64,000 bases of DNA from Alkalinema sp. FACHB-956 (lineage in GTDB: Bacteria > Cyanobacteriota > Cyanobacteriia > Leptolyngbyales > Leptolyngbyaceae). Under the pieces are notes generated by a model, which was not told the origin of the DNA, searched no databases, and was given only the letters and a program-made list of their open reading frames with translations. The DNA lies in NCBI RefSeq assembly GCF_014697025.1, contig NZ_JACJRC010000003.1:310001-374000 (forward strand), given 5' to 3'. Positions 9,457-18,306 of the stretch are shown here, in pieces (the first letter of the stretch is position 1; every line of letters starts with the position of its first letter). Both the position numbers and the translations under genes were made by a program.

Positions 9457-9756
9457 TCACAGAAAGCGGGTTGTTAAAAAGCCGGCAAAACTGAGAACGG
9501 AATCGACAACCTGGCGAAAATTAGTCGATCGCGCTAGCTTTTGGTGGATTTGCTGCATTTGAGCCAAATCCTCTGGTTTACACAGCACCCGGCGTTGCAG
9601 GAGGGCCAAGCGTGCTTGGGTGTAGTTGCGCATGGCCCGATCTCGCTGGGGCTGAAGTTCGACTTGTTCATCGAGATCGGCTTCCATATAACGGATATTT
9701 AGTTCGTCCAGGAAAGCTGCGGCAAGGGTGAGAAGCTGCTGGTTGGCATCTGCCAT
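9457..9756 (-). CDS. Small hypothetical protein
   Basis: A 99-aa protein not recognised. It is mostly helical and charged in the middle (DLDEQVELQPQRDRAMRNYTQARLALLQRRVL) with no membrane segment or signal peptide. It lies 75 bp upstream of the lipoprotein gene on the same strand, reading toward the L,D-transpeptidase. Codon use resembles that of its neighbours, so it is probably real, but no function can be suggested. Confidence 0.6.
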   Translation of the reverse strand: MADANQQLLTLAAAFLDELNIRYMEADLDEQVELQPQRDRAMRNYTQARLALLQRRVLCKPEDLAQMQQIHQKLARSTNFRQVVDSVLSFAGFLTTRFL

Positions 9757-9830
9757 GGTACAAAATTCCTCAAAGGCGAGATTAGGTCAATCGCTGGTAG
9801 TCGGCACGCCTGTTCAGGGGGTTGGTTGTT

Positions 9831-10895
9831 TCAGTTTTGGGATTGCGATCGAGTCCGGGTGGCATTATTCACCTGATCGAGGACGGTGCGGGTGACATTG
9901 CTCCAGAGAGGGTCGGTTTGTAGTTCATTGAGAATGCGGGTCGATCGTTGTTTCACCCCATCATAATTCCGCCCCGTCAACGCGCTGGCATTGGTCAGGA
10001 TGCGGGTAATCGCCGTATTGAGTTGATTAAGGTTTACCTCCTCATAGCGATTGGCAATTTCGATTAATTCCTTCCCGATCACCACTGCCTTCATACATTG
10101 GGCTACGGTGGTCTCCAATAAGCGTTGCTCTTCTTGCTTGACGGCTTGCCACTCTCCCATCAGTTCTCCGGCTCGATTTTCCATATCAGATTTTTGTTGG
10201 TTGAGTTGCTGGAGGGATTCTGAGCCACTGTAGGGATCCTGTTCCCGTGCTTTTAATTTGACGATTACCGTCTGATAGTCCTGCCGTAGTTTTTTCAGTT
10301 TGATGATGACGCTAGCGCGATACTGGGTCAGAATGGGGGGATTTTTGTTGAGGGCATCGGCCAAGAGGGCCATTTGTACCGTCAGGGTGCGGGCATATTC
10401 CGCCGATTTTCGGACTTCGTCCTTGCCCACGATCGTCCCCCCCTCCAACTGTTCAAAAATGGCTGCGAATCCCTCGTATTGGCTGCGCAGATCGGTGATG
10501 AAGGTATCCCATTCCGTTACCTGAGGCGGCTGATAGGGATCGATCGCGGCTTCAATCAGCCGACTATTCAACTCACTTTTAGAGTTAAGAATCCGCGTAA
10601 TAAAGCTTTGCCGAATTTCTGCGGTAGACCGGGGTGGGGCTTCTAGCTCCCGTTTGTGCAGGGTGTCGATCGCGTCGATCGCTGCTAGAGATTCGTTCCG
10701 GAATTGGTTGGCCGCACTTTGCAGCGATCGGGCCTTTTCCACACTACAGCCGTTCAGGGCCAGACTCCCCACAACCACAAGCGCCAACCACTGTCGTTGT
10801 ACTTGCTGAAAACTGGCTCGTAAACTGGGCCATAAACCTTGTGGCAAATCTTGTGGCAAATCTTGTGGCAAACCATTTCGTAACAGTTGTCCCAT
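9831..10895 (-). CDS. Putative lipoprotein of unknown function
   Basis: About 354 aa. The hydrophobic segment WLALVVVGSLALNGC near residues 36-50 ends in a lipobox-like LNGC, suggesting a lipid-anchored envelope protein. The rest is long and helix-rich with many Gln, Glu and Arg residues, and probably contains coiled coils. A small in-frame repeat, QDLPQDLPQ, comes from a 12-bp DNA duplication. ATG at 10895 is preferred to a TTG seven codons upstream. The basic, extended N-terminus before the lipobox is longer than normal for a lipoprotein signal. No family is recognised. Confidence 0.7.
   Translation of the reverse strand: MGQLLRNGLPQDLPQDLPQGLWPSLRASFQQVQRQWLALVVVGSLALNGCSVEKARSLQSAANQFRNESLAAIDAIDTLHKRELEAPPRSTAEIRQSFITRILNSKSELNSRLIEAAIDPYQPPQVTEWDTFITDLRSQYEGFAAIFEQLEGGTIVGKDEVRKSAEYARTLTVQMALLADALNKNPPILTQYRASVIIKLKKLRQDYQTVIVKLKAREQDPYSGSESLQQLNQQKSDMENRAGELMGEWQAVKQEEQRLLETTVAQCMKAVVIGKELIEIANRYEEVNLNQLNTAITRILTNASALTGRNYDGVKQRSTRILNELQTDPLWSNVTRTVLDQVNNATRTRSQSQN
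10837..10873. repeat. 12-bp tandem repeat inside the lipoprotein gene
   Basis: CTTGTGGCAAA(T/C) is present three times in a row, in frame, giving the QDLP repeats near the lipoprotein N-terminus. Confidence 0.9.
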
Positions 10896-11069
10896 CCCCT
10901 TTCGCACAGCAGACAACCTTCCCTATGAATTTCCTTCATTATGGGTGTAATTTCTGGGGGACTGTGGAATCTTCATGGATCGTTAAGCCCCTAGCCCAGC
11001 TTCCCATGCATTCCTAATTAGTCACCCATATTTCTTCACCCATATTTCTTCACCCATATTTAGCCACCA

Positions 11070-11486
11070 TTAGTCACCCATAACGTGCACGACTAATTCT
11101 CGGTGGTGAGCCATCTGGCGATGTTCCCAGACATAGATCCCCTGCCAAGTGCCGGTTAGGAGCCGTCCTTGGGCGATCGGAATCTGCTCTGATGTTTTGG
11201 TTAAGACGGTGCGAATGTGGGCGGGCATATCATCGGGGCCTTCGGTGCTGTGGATGTAATGACGACCCTCCGGGACGAGCTTGGCTAGGAAATTTTCTAA
11301 GTCAACTAAGACATCAGGATCCGCATTTTCTTGAATAATTAAACTTGCGGAGGTGTGGCGCAAAAACAGATGGCATAACCCCGTCTGAATCCCGGATTCG
11401 GCAACGATCGCCTGAATCTGAGCGGTGATTTTTTGGAGGGATTTGCCTCGGGTGCGAATCGTGAGAATTTTTTGGTAGTGGGCCAT
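11070..11486 (-). CDS. YjbQ family protein (UPF0047)
   Basis: A 138-aa cytoplasmic protein of the YjbQ/UPF0047 family; some members have been linked to a weak thiamine-phosphate synthase activity. Family motifs are FLRHTSASLIIQENADPDV, EGPDDMPAHI and the late GTWQGIYVWEHR. The histidines and acidic residues that line the presumed active site are all present. The start at 11486 gives the normal N-terminus MAHYQKILTI; the frame extends 24 codons upstream without similarity. It is divergent from the Anbu gene. Confidence 0.88.
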   Translation of the reverse strand: MAHYQKILTIRTRGKSLQKITAQIQAIVAESGIQTGLCHLFLRHTSASLIIQENADPDVLVDLENFLAKLVPEGRHYIHSTEGPDDMPAHIRTVLTKTSEQIPIAQGRLLTGTWQGIYVWEHRQMAHHRELVVHVMGD

Positions 11487-11624
11487 GGCGATCGGGCTGC
11501 AACAGCTCAAGTTACAATCAGCACCTCTTGGGATAAAAATTGCGCTGACGTTATCCATTCTCTGTTAATTTAGAGCGTGTTTCTGTTGAGATCTTTTTTC
11601 AGCCCCTAGCTTTCAGACCCTAAC

Positions 11625-12401
11625 ATGACCTACTGTTTAGGCATTTTGACTTCCGGCGGCCTCGTGATGGCAGCAGACTCGCGCACAAATGCGGGTGTAG
11701 ACTACATTTCCACCCATCAAAAGCTGCATGACTTTTCCCTGCCGGGGGAGCGGGTCATCCTGCTGTGTACATCTGGTAATCTCTCCGTTACTCAGGCGGT
11801 GATTACGTTGCTGCGTCGGGATCTGAAAGCGAGGGAAGATGTCAATCTCCAGACGTTGCCGACACTGTATGAAGTGGCTCGTTATATCGGCAGCAAAATG
11901 CGGCTGATTCAGGAGCAGGATCGGCCTTGGCTGCAAAAGGATGGGATTGATGCGAGTTGTAGTTTCCTCCTGGGCGGGCAAATTCGGGGGGAAGATCCGG
12001 AACTCTATTTGATTTACAGCCAAGGGAACTGTATTCAAGCCTCACGGGAAACGCCCTTTTTGCAGATTGGAGAGGCGAAATATGGTAAACCGATTCTCGA
12101 TCGCGTGCTGACTTCCACAACCCCCCTGGAAGATGCGGCGAAATGTGCGCTGCTGTCGATCGACTCCACCATGAAATCCAATATTTCCGTTGGCCCGCCC
12201 ATCCATTTGGTGATGTACGAAGCCAATACCTACAAAATCCACTACGAACTGCGGTTGGCAGCCAATGCTTCCTACCTCGTGCAAATCCGTAACCAGTGGG
12301 AAGCCTGCCTGAAGGATGCCTTCGATCGGATGCCCAACGTGGATTGGGAGCACTATTTAGACCCCGATCTGCCCGAAGACGTTCTAGCCGAGCAAAGTTA
12401 A
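11625..12401 (+). CDS. Anbu: proteasome-like (ancestral beta-subunit) peptidase
   Basis: A 258-aa Ntn hydrolase of the 20S proteasome/HslV superfamily, in the Anbu branch (COG3484). The expected catalytic threonine is residue 2 of MTYCLGI, exposed after removal of the start methionine. The superfamily core VMAADSRTNAG and the region VILLCTSGNLSVTQAV are clear. Anbu proteins assemble into open helical or ring-like particles; the natural substrate is unknown. It converges on a transglutaminase, an alpha-E protein and a circularly permuted ATP-grasp, the set that accompanies Anbu in many bacteria. That context suggests work on a peptide made by the ATP-grasp partner. Confidence 0.9.
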   Translation: MTYCLGILTSGGLVMAADSRTNAGVDYISTHQKLHDFSLPGERVILLCTSGNLSVTQAVITLLRRDLKAREDVNLQTLPTLYEVARYIGSKMRLIQEQDRPWLQKDGIDASCSFLLGGQIRGEDPELYLIYSQGNCIQASRETPFLQIGEAKYGKPILDRVLTSTTPLEDAAKCALLSIDSTMKSNISVGPPIHLVMYEANTYKIHYELRLAANASYLVQIRNQWEACLKDAFDRMPNVDWEHYLDPDLPEDVLAEQS

Positions 12402-12463
12402 ATTAGCCGAGCCAAGTTAGACTAGCCAAGCCAAGTTAAAGCCTGCTATTGCCTTAAAGCTGG

Positions 12464-13333
12464 CTATTGGTCAGAAACGTGAATCTTCAACTGGTAGGAT
12501 AGCTCAGACTGCGCGCCCCCGAAGCAGTGTACCCGTCCTGCTACAGGCGCGGTATGGCCAGGAATGGCACTGGCCACTAACGCAATATGCCGATCGCCCA
12601 CGACGAGGCCATGGGTTGGATCGTAGCCACGCCAGCCAGCACCGGGTAGATAGACTTCCACCCAGGCATGGAGATGGCGATCGTTGGAATCCGGATCCCC
12701 TTCCTGGTAGCCACTAACAAAGCGGGTTGCCAAGCCCACCGATCGGCAAACTTCCATAAACAGCACCGCAAAATCTCGGCAGGAACCCTTCTTGTCCCGC
12801 CAAGTCACGCCTGCCGCAAAGGGATGCCCCGTTTCGCGAATGGTGTACTGACATTCGGTATAAATTCGCTGATTCAGTTGATGCAGGAACTCGGTGATAT
12901 TGCCATTGGCTGCCTGATCCACTTCCTGTGCGAGTTCCACCGCCACGGGATCGAGACTGGCTTGTCCCTCAGCGCGGCCTAGGTACGGTTGCAATTGGCT
13001 CCAAAGGGATTTGGGATAGTCAAACGGCAGTTCGATCGCCCAGGGCTCTAGCAAGTAAACAAAGGGATTGGCCTGATGGGTTTCAACGTGGGACTGGGTA
13101 GCGATCGTCAATTGTTCGACCGATTGACTGGGATCGAACCAGACTTTCAGCAGCGCGTTTCCGTCCAAATCGCTCAAGGCAGAGACGGCCTGGGGTTCCG
13201 GTGTGACGGTTACGCTAAAGTCGTGCAGCGTTTGCCATCCGTCCGATCGGGGTCGTAATCGCAGCAGATGGGGCTGTAAGGTAACCGGCTTACTGTACTG
13301 GTAAACCGTAGTGTGGAAAATTCTGTAGTGCAC
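12464..13333 (-). CDS. Transglutaminase-like cysteine protease family protein
   Basis: 289 aa with an N-terminal beta-rich region of the type found in bacterial transglutaminase-like proteins (MHYRIFHTTVYQYSKPV) and a transglutaminase core. The catalytic triad is visible: Cys in KKGSCRDFAVLF, His in RHLHAWVEVYLPG and Asp in GYDPTHG. Such proteins are thought to act as peptidases or amidases, not cross-linkers. The start codon is GTG. It is the last gene of the apparent ATP-grasp / alpha-E / transglutaminase operon, 48 bp after alpha-E, and faces Anbu tail to tail. Confidence 0.9.
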   Translation of the reverse strand: MHYRIFHTTVYQYSKPVTLQPHLLRLRPRSDGWQTLHDFSVTVTPEPQAVSALSDLDGNALLKVWFDPSQSVEQLTIATQSHVETHQANPFVYLLEPWAIELPFDYPKSLWSQLQPYLGRAEGQASLDPVAVELAQEVDQAANGNITEFLHQLNQRIYTECQYTIRETGHPFAAGVTWRDKKGSCRDFAVLFMEVCRSVGLATRFVSGYQEGDPDSNDRHLHAWVEVYLPGAGWRGYDPTHGLVVGDRHIALVASAIPGHTAPVAGRVHCFGGAQSELSYQLKIHVSDQ

Positions 13334-13381
13334 GGCGTTTGGGAGAGAACGTTGTGTTAGAGCGATCGCTTACGTGCTGAT

Positions 13382-14332
13382 TTACATGGGTTGTAACGCA
13401 AAAAACGTTTCGTAAATGCTAGTGTCCACCGCATTGGTGCGCGATTGAATGCTATCTAGAAATTCATGTAAGCCACTATCAATCACTTCGTCAATCACCA
13501 GGTAATCCAGGTCTGCCCGCAGTTTGCCGAGGGTCCGCTCCACGGGACTGTTCCAGGTGCCGCGTGGGGTTCCGGTAATCTCCTGAAGCGATCGCTCGGC
13601 CTGTTGCACACAATAGCGAATCGATCGAGGAAAGTCGCGATCGAGTAGCAGAAACTCTGCCACGGAGGTCGGGGTGATCCGGTGGGCACCGCGCTTGCGA
13701 TACATTTCATAGGCACTGGCTGATTTGAGCAAGGCCATCCACTGCAACTCATCCAAGGCCGAACCCACATCCCGCACCGATGGCAGCAGAATGAAATATT
13801 TCACATCCAAAATCCGCGAAGTTTTGTCTGCCCGTTCCAGGAATCGGCCAATTTGCCCAAAATGCCAGCCTTCGTTATGGGTCATGGTGGCATCGGCAAT
13901 CCCGATAAATAAATGACTGGCTGACTTCACTTCCTCAAAAAAGGCAAACCAGTCTCCCATCGATCCCGCCTTGGCGGTGTCCTGCACTAAGTGATAGAAG
14001 GCGTTGATCTGCTGCCACATTTCCGAAGAAATAATTTCGCGCACCGATCGGGCATTTTCCCGCGCGAGTTGCAAGCAAGACAAAATCGAGTTGGAATATT
14101 CGCGATCAAACGTCAAAAACTGGATCACGTTTTCTTCCGTCGCTTCGCCATAGCGTTCCCGAAATAACTTGGCATCTCCTGTTGTTGCAATGACGGGATC
14201 CCACTGCTGGGTCATCCCTGCGGGTGAATCGAGCAATAGGTTGAGATTCACTTCAACAAACCGTGCAATATTTTCTGCCCGTTCAATGTAGCGATTGAGC
14301 CAGTAAATCGAATTTGCAACGCGACTTAACAT
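13382..14332 (-). CDS. Alpha-E domain protein (DUF403)
   Basis: A 316-aa all-helical protein of the alpha-E family, starting MLSRVANSIYWLNRYIERAEN, which is highly characteristic. Further conserved stretches are the AENARSVREIISSEMW region and FLERADKTSRILDVKYF. The function is unproven; comparative studies place it with circularly permuted ATP-grasp amidoligases and transglutaminases in a predicted peptide-synthesis or modification system. It sits between those two genes here and is probably cotranscribed with the transglutaminase. Confidence 0.92.
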   Translation of the reverse strand: MLSRVANSIYWLNRYIERAENIARFVEVNLNLLLDSPAGMTQQWDPVIATTGDAKLFRERYGEATEENVIQFLTFDREYSNSILSCLQLARENARSVREIISSEMWQQINAFYHLVQDTAKAGSMGDWFAFFEEVKSASHLFIGIADATMTHNEGWHFGQIGRFLERADKTSRILDVKYFILLPSVRDVGSALDELQWMALLKSASAYEMYRKRGAHRITPTSVAEFLLLDRDFPRSIRYCVQQAERSLQEITGTPRGTWNSPVERTLGKLRADLDYLVIDEVIDSGLHEFLDSIQSRTNAVDTSIYETFFALQPM

Positions 14333-14462
14333 AGGACTGAACTAGCGAATGAAATGAATGGAACGATCGAGCCAATCAACGGTTATCAAACCCACTCAAG
14401 GCTGATTTCACCCAGAAAAATGCAGCGAGTGAGTAATTGCAATTGCGAGATCCCAGCCTGGG

Positions 14463-14516
14463 CCACCCCCTAAACCTGAGATACCCCCTAAACCTGAGCC
14501 ACCCCCTAAACCTGAG
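14463..14516. repeat. 18-bp tandem repeat, three copies
   Basis: CC(A)CCCCCTAAACCTGAG-type units occur three times without gaps; the middle unit begins AT instead of CC. It lies in the 382-bp gap between the ATP-grasp and alpha-E genes. Confidence 0.95.
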
Positions 14517-14550
14517 CCAAACAAGCCTACCAAAAGGACACAAGAGCAGT

Positions 14551-14594
14551 TTGCAAGAGCGCCTCTAAGATTTTGCAAGAGCGCCTCTAAGATA
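14551..14594. repeat. 22-bp tandem duplication
   Basis: TTGCAAGAGCGCCTCTAAGA is repeated at 14551 and 14573 in the same gap as the 18-bp repeat. No terminator or promoter could be identified with confidence in this gap. Confidence 0.9.
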
Positions 14595-14714
14595 GTGTAG
14601 GGGGTGGGTTCCCGATCGGGCGGAAAAATTGCTTTAATTAAATAAAATTAATAAAGCAGATTGACTCCCGTTTCCCTCGTTCGATCGGCGTTGTGTTGGA
14701 CTGGTTTTGAGGCT

Positions 14715-16148
14715 CTAATCGCAGACGACCCAAGTATCCTTGCTGCCGCCCCCCTGGGAGGAATTGACGACTAGAGAGCCTTTCTTCAGGGCAACGCGGG
14801 TGAGGCCGCCCGGATTCACGTAAATCTCTTTGCCGTAGAGAATGTAGGGCCGCAGATCCACATGACACCCCTCAAATTGGTCTCCCATCAACGTGGGCAC
14901 CCTAGATAGGTTCAGGGTGGGTTGGGCAATGTAATTGCGGGGATTGGCTTTAATTTTTTCAGCAAAGGCTTCCCGTTCTGCGGGGGTGGCATGGGGGCCG
15001 ACTAGCATTCCATATCCACCGGATTCGTTAGCTGCTTTCACCACCAGTTTGTCTAAGTTCGCCAGCACATGGTCTTGCTGTTTGGGTTCCCAGCACAGGT
15101 AGGTCGGGACGTTGGACAAAATGGGGTCTTCATTGAGGTAGTAGCGGATCATGTCCGGTACGAATGCATAGATGACCTTGTCATCTGCCACACCCGTCCC
15201 CAAGGCATTGGCCAACCCTAGGCGACCATGGCGATAGACCTCCATCAGCCCCGGCACTCCCAGCATCGACTCTGGTCGGAATGCTTGGGGATCGATAAAA
15301 TCATCATCCAAACGCCGATACAGCACATCCACACGCTTCAATCCCTTGGTGGTGCGCATTTGCAGGTAGCCATCCGCCACGACGAGATCCCGGCCTTCAA
15401 CCAGTTCCACCCCCATTTGCTGGGCTAGGAAGGAATGCTCAAAGTAGGCTGAGTTATAACTTCCAGGCGTGAGCAGTGCGACAGTGGGATCAGGTAAATG
15501 CTCTGGAACCAAGTTAAACAAGGTTTCCAGCAGTTGGCCAGGATATTCCTCAACAGGACAGATTTTCATCTTTTCAAACACCTGGGGAAAGGTGCTCTTC
15601 ATCACCCGGCGATTTTCCAAGACATAGGACACCCCAGAAGGGCAGCGCAGATTATCTTCCAAAACGAACCACTGCCCATCCCGATCGCGAACGAGATCCG
15701 TCCCTGTAATGTGACACCAAATGCCAGCAGGTGGTTTAACGCCCATACAAACAGGATGAAAGCCACTGGCAGATTCAATTAACTCCCGAGGAATGATGCC
15801 ATCGTAAATAATTTTTTGATCGCTGTAAACATCTTGCAAAAAGCAGTTGAGAGCATAAATCCGTTGTTTTAATCCCCGTTCTAGAAAATTCCATTCCTCC
15901 ATGGCAATGATGCGAGGAATCATATCAAAGGGAAAAATGCGTTCGGTACCCTGGTTATCGCTGTAGACGTTAAAAGTAACGCCCATTTTAAACAACGTGA
16001 TTTGGGCGGCGGTTTGGCGTCTTTGGAGTTCTGCCATGGGGAGGGAGTCAATCCGCTGAATCAGCGGAAGGGCTTCCGATCGGGGTTGCCCCTTGGCAAC
16101 GAATAATTCATCATAAAAATCGCCTGGATCGTAATCTTCAAATTTCAC
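14715..16148 (-). CDS. Circularly permuted ATP-grasp type 2 protein
   Basis: About 477 aa. The predicted amidoligase or peptide ligase belongs to the circularly permuted ATP-grasp family (DUF404/DUF407). Typical segments are [14 protein letters not shown] at the start, [11 protein letters not shown], the [20 protein letters not shown] block and the C-terminal [17 protein letters not shown] and [10 protein letters not shown]. The GTG at 16148 is chosen because it gives the family's usual N-terminus (VKFEDYDPG); a TTG at 16229 would add 27 unrelated residues. It is the first gene of the set ending with alpha-E and transglutaminase, although a 382-bp gap separates it from alpha-E. Confidence 0.9.
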   Translation of the reverse strand: MKFEDYDPGDFYDELFVAKGQPRSEALPLIQRIDSLPMAELQRRQTAAQITLFKMGVTFNVYSDNQGTERIFPFDMIPRIIAMEEWNFLERGLKQRIYALNCFLQDVYSDQKIIYDGIIPRELIESASGFHPVCMGVKPPAGIWCHITGTDLVRDRDGQWFVLEDNLRCPSGVSYVLENRRVMKSTFPQVFEKMKICPVEEYPGQLLETLFNLVPEHLPDPTVALLTPGSYNSAYFEHSFLAQQMGVELVEGRDLVVADGYLQMRTTKGLKRVDVLYRRLDDDFIDPQAFRPESMLGVPGLMEVYRHGRLGLANALGTGVADDKVIYAFVPDMIRYYLNEDPILSNVPTYLCWEPKQQDHVLANLDKLVVKAANESGGYGMLVGPHATPAEREAFAEKIKANPRNYIAQPTLNLSRVPTLMGDQFEGCHVDLRPYILYGKEIYVNPGGLTRVALKKGSLVVNSSQGGGSKDTWVVCD

Positions 16149-16570
16149 AGCGGTAGACCAAAAGCGTGATGGTGAAAGGTGTGAATGGGGGAAGACCAAT
16201 TGGTTAAGCCAATCGGTACAGTGAATCAACTCATGGGGCTAATTAAACTCATGGGGCTAATTAATTGCCGCAGTAAACTTAATTGGCGTAGCAAACTGCA
16301 AGACAGTTAGGGGAATGTGTGAAACTCAGTGAGATGGGTCTGCCAACTATTTATTGATATAGTGTCAGCAAGCACTGACATTCTGTAACGGGTTTGACGA
16401 ACTTGATTTATGCCTTAAACCAGAAATAATCGCTAGTCATAAAGCTCAACAAATGCAAAGCCCAACATAAAGTTAATTCAATAGAAAATTCATCCAATGG
16501 ACTCTTAGGTCGATCGCGACGTTTCTGCCGAACGGCACTCCTGACTGAGATTCTCACTTCCAATACTGAT

Positions 16571-16648
16571 TTAGAGATTGAACTTAGAGATTTAACTTAG
16601 AGATTAAACTGAGAGACCGAACTGAGAAATTAAACTGAGAGATTGATA
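16571..16648. repeat. 13-bp tandem repeat, six copies
   Basis: Six consecutive 13-base units of the form T(T/G)AGAGATT-AAC occupy a third of the gap between the ATP-grasp gene and the SGNH hydrolase (16149-16831). The copies differ by one to three bases. Nearby (16231-16266) an 18-bp unit, TCATGGGGCTAATTAA, is also duplicated. No gene is evident in this gap. Confidence 0.9.
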
Positions 16649-16831
16649 CTGACTGAGATCCTGAAAGACTTAAACATCAGTTCTATATATTCCCCATCTG
16701 GCCCATTCTCGCTCACCTGATGGCAAGGTCAGCGTCATTTTCCAAAGCTTGCTGCGATTCTGGGGAAGATTTTTCCTGAAAGGCGAGAAATCTTGGGATA
16801 AGAGAAGGGTATTTGTCACACCCTGGTTTCG

Positions 16832-18001
16832 ATGAGTGATTTGTGTTTATTGGCAATCAGCCTAAGCCAAGCACCCGGCCAGCGCACCGATCGCCCGATC
16901 GTGCCGCCCTCCAGCCACTTGCAGGCGTCTCGCCCCGCTTCCCGGTCAACTTCCCCGAAAAAAGTGGTTGCTCAGCCTAGGGTACAGCAAGAGTTGGCCC
17001 CACAGCCCGAGTTTTCACGATCGCCGGATGTTCCGATGAAATCCCCTGCGGCTCTGCCCTCCAAGGCGACACCCAACCAACCAGCCGGGGCCAAACTGAA
17101 AACGCTGCCCCTAAAAACGGCGTCACGGCAACCGGCAGGCTCAAAAACAACATCGCCCAAAATTGCGATCGCGACGACGACGCAGGCACGGCTTTCGCCC
17201 CGATCGGGGATCCAACTGTATCACCAACGCTTGACCTCCCTCCGCCATGGCCGACTTTATACCCGGTTACCCGTGGATAGCTTTTATGACGTGTGGCGAT
17301 CGGCCCAGGGTCAACCAACCTATCAACAATGGCGTAGGTTGCTGGCACTGGAAGCACGGGCGGTGTCTCGACGGCAGACCCCTCGGCAGCAGACCCCTCG
17401 GCAGCAGACCCCTCGGCAGCAGAATACTCGGCGAGTCATGGTGATGGTAGGGGATTCCCTCAGCCAGTGGTACCCCAGCGATTATTTGCCTAGCCAGGAT
17501 ATTTGGCTGAACCAGGGCATTTCCGGTGATACGACGCGGGGAATTTTGCAACGGCTAGATGATTTTTCCACGGCGCGACCCGATCGAATTTACGTCATGG
17601 CGGGGGTAAATGACGTAAAACGGGGAGCCAGCGATCGGGAAATTCTGCAAAATCTGTCGAAGATCATCACCCGGTTACAACGTCACCATCCCCAAGCGGA
17701 GATCATCGTGCAGTCCATTTTGCCGACCCGCTCCCCAATGATCCCCAACGATCGCATCGAAGTCCTGAATCAACACTTAGCCCAACTCACCGCGCAACAG
17801 GGAGTTGCCTTTTTGGATCTCTACAGTCAATTTGTCGATCGGGATGGTTACCTTCAGCAACGGTTGAGTACCGATGGCATTCACCTCAACTTGCAAGGCT
17901 ACCAGGTTTGGCAAACTGCCTTAAGCCAAGCCGAACCCGCGATCGTGTCCCTCAGCAGCCCTATCAGTAACCCCGCTCGTAAACCGCCAGCCAAGGGATG
18001 A
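16832..18001 (+). CDS. SGNH/GDSL hydrolase family protein
   Basis: 389 aa. The N-terminal 200 residues are low in complexity, rich in Pro, Ser, Gln and Arg, and contain the in-frame repeat RQQTPRQQTPRQQ. The C-terminal SGNH domain (about 200-375) carries block I MVGDSLSQWY with the nucleophile serine, block II glycine in NQGISGDTTRG, block III MAGVNDVKRG with Asn, and block V STDGIHLNLQGY with the Asp-His pair. An esterase or lipase acting on envelope glycans or lipids is likely; the substrate is unknown. No clear signal peptide follows the chosen ATG, so the start is uncertain. Confidence 0.85.
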   Translation: MSDLCLLAISLSQAPGQRTDRPIVPPSSHLQASRPASRSTSPKKVVAQPRVQQELAPQPEFSRSPDVPMKSPAALPSKATPNQPAGAKLKTLPLKTASRQPAGSKTTSPKIAIATTTQARLSPRSGIQLYHQRLTSLRHGRLYTRLPVDSFYDVWRSAQGQPTYQQWRRLLALEARAVSRRQTPRQQTPRQQTPRQQNTRRVMVMVGDSLSQWYPSDYLPSQDIWLNQGISGDTTRGILQRLDDFSTARPDRIYVMAGVNDVKRGASDREILQNLSKIITRLQRHHPQAEIIVQSILPTRSPMIPNDRIEVLNQHLAQLTAQQGVAFLDLYSQFVDRDGYLQQRLSTDGIHLNLQGYQVWQTALSQAEPAIVSLSSPISNPARKPPAKG

Positions 18002-18180
18002 GCCTCGTGGTTTGAGCGTGCTGCCGAGCCAATAGAACGAAACTAAAACCATCAGCCGCAAAGTTACAATGTAATTTTGTATTACACTATCAATATCTCG
18101 TATTACAATAGAAACAGCCTGCGATCGCAATGACCCATTGCCAGCAGGTTGCTTTTGTATTTGGGGACATCTTCTACCTG

Positions 18181-18238
18181 TACAAGTTGCTTGGTACAAG
18201 TTGCTTGGTACAAGTTTTACTTAGTACAAGTTACTTAG
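18181..18238. repeat. 14-bp tandem repeat, about four copies
   Basis: TACAAGTTGCTTGG and close variants recur four times upstream of leuA. The 305-bp leuA leader otherwise shows no T-box or obvious leader peptide. Confidence 0.9.
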
Positions 18239-18306
18239 TACGGGTTGCTGTACGAGACCCCCCCAGCCTTGAAGTTCACCATGAAATCTAAACGAGTAGT
18301 CGAGCC

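Noticed and set aside
16571-16648. CRISPR array
   Set aside because: The repeats are directly adjacent with no spacers, and no cas gene is present. The same applies to the other arrays in the window.
18068-18096. GTA-N9-TAC upstream of leuA as an NtcA site
   Set aside because: The spacer is nine, not eight, and leuA is not a typical NtcA target.
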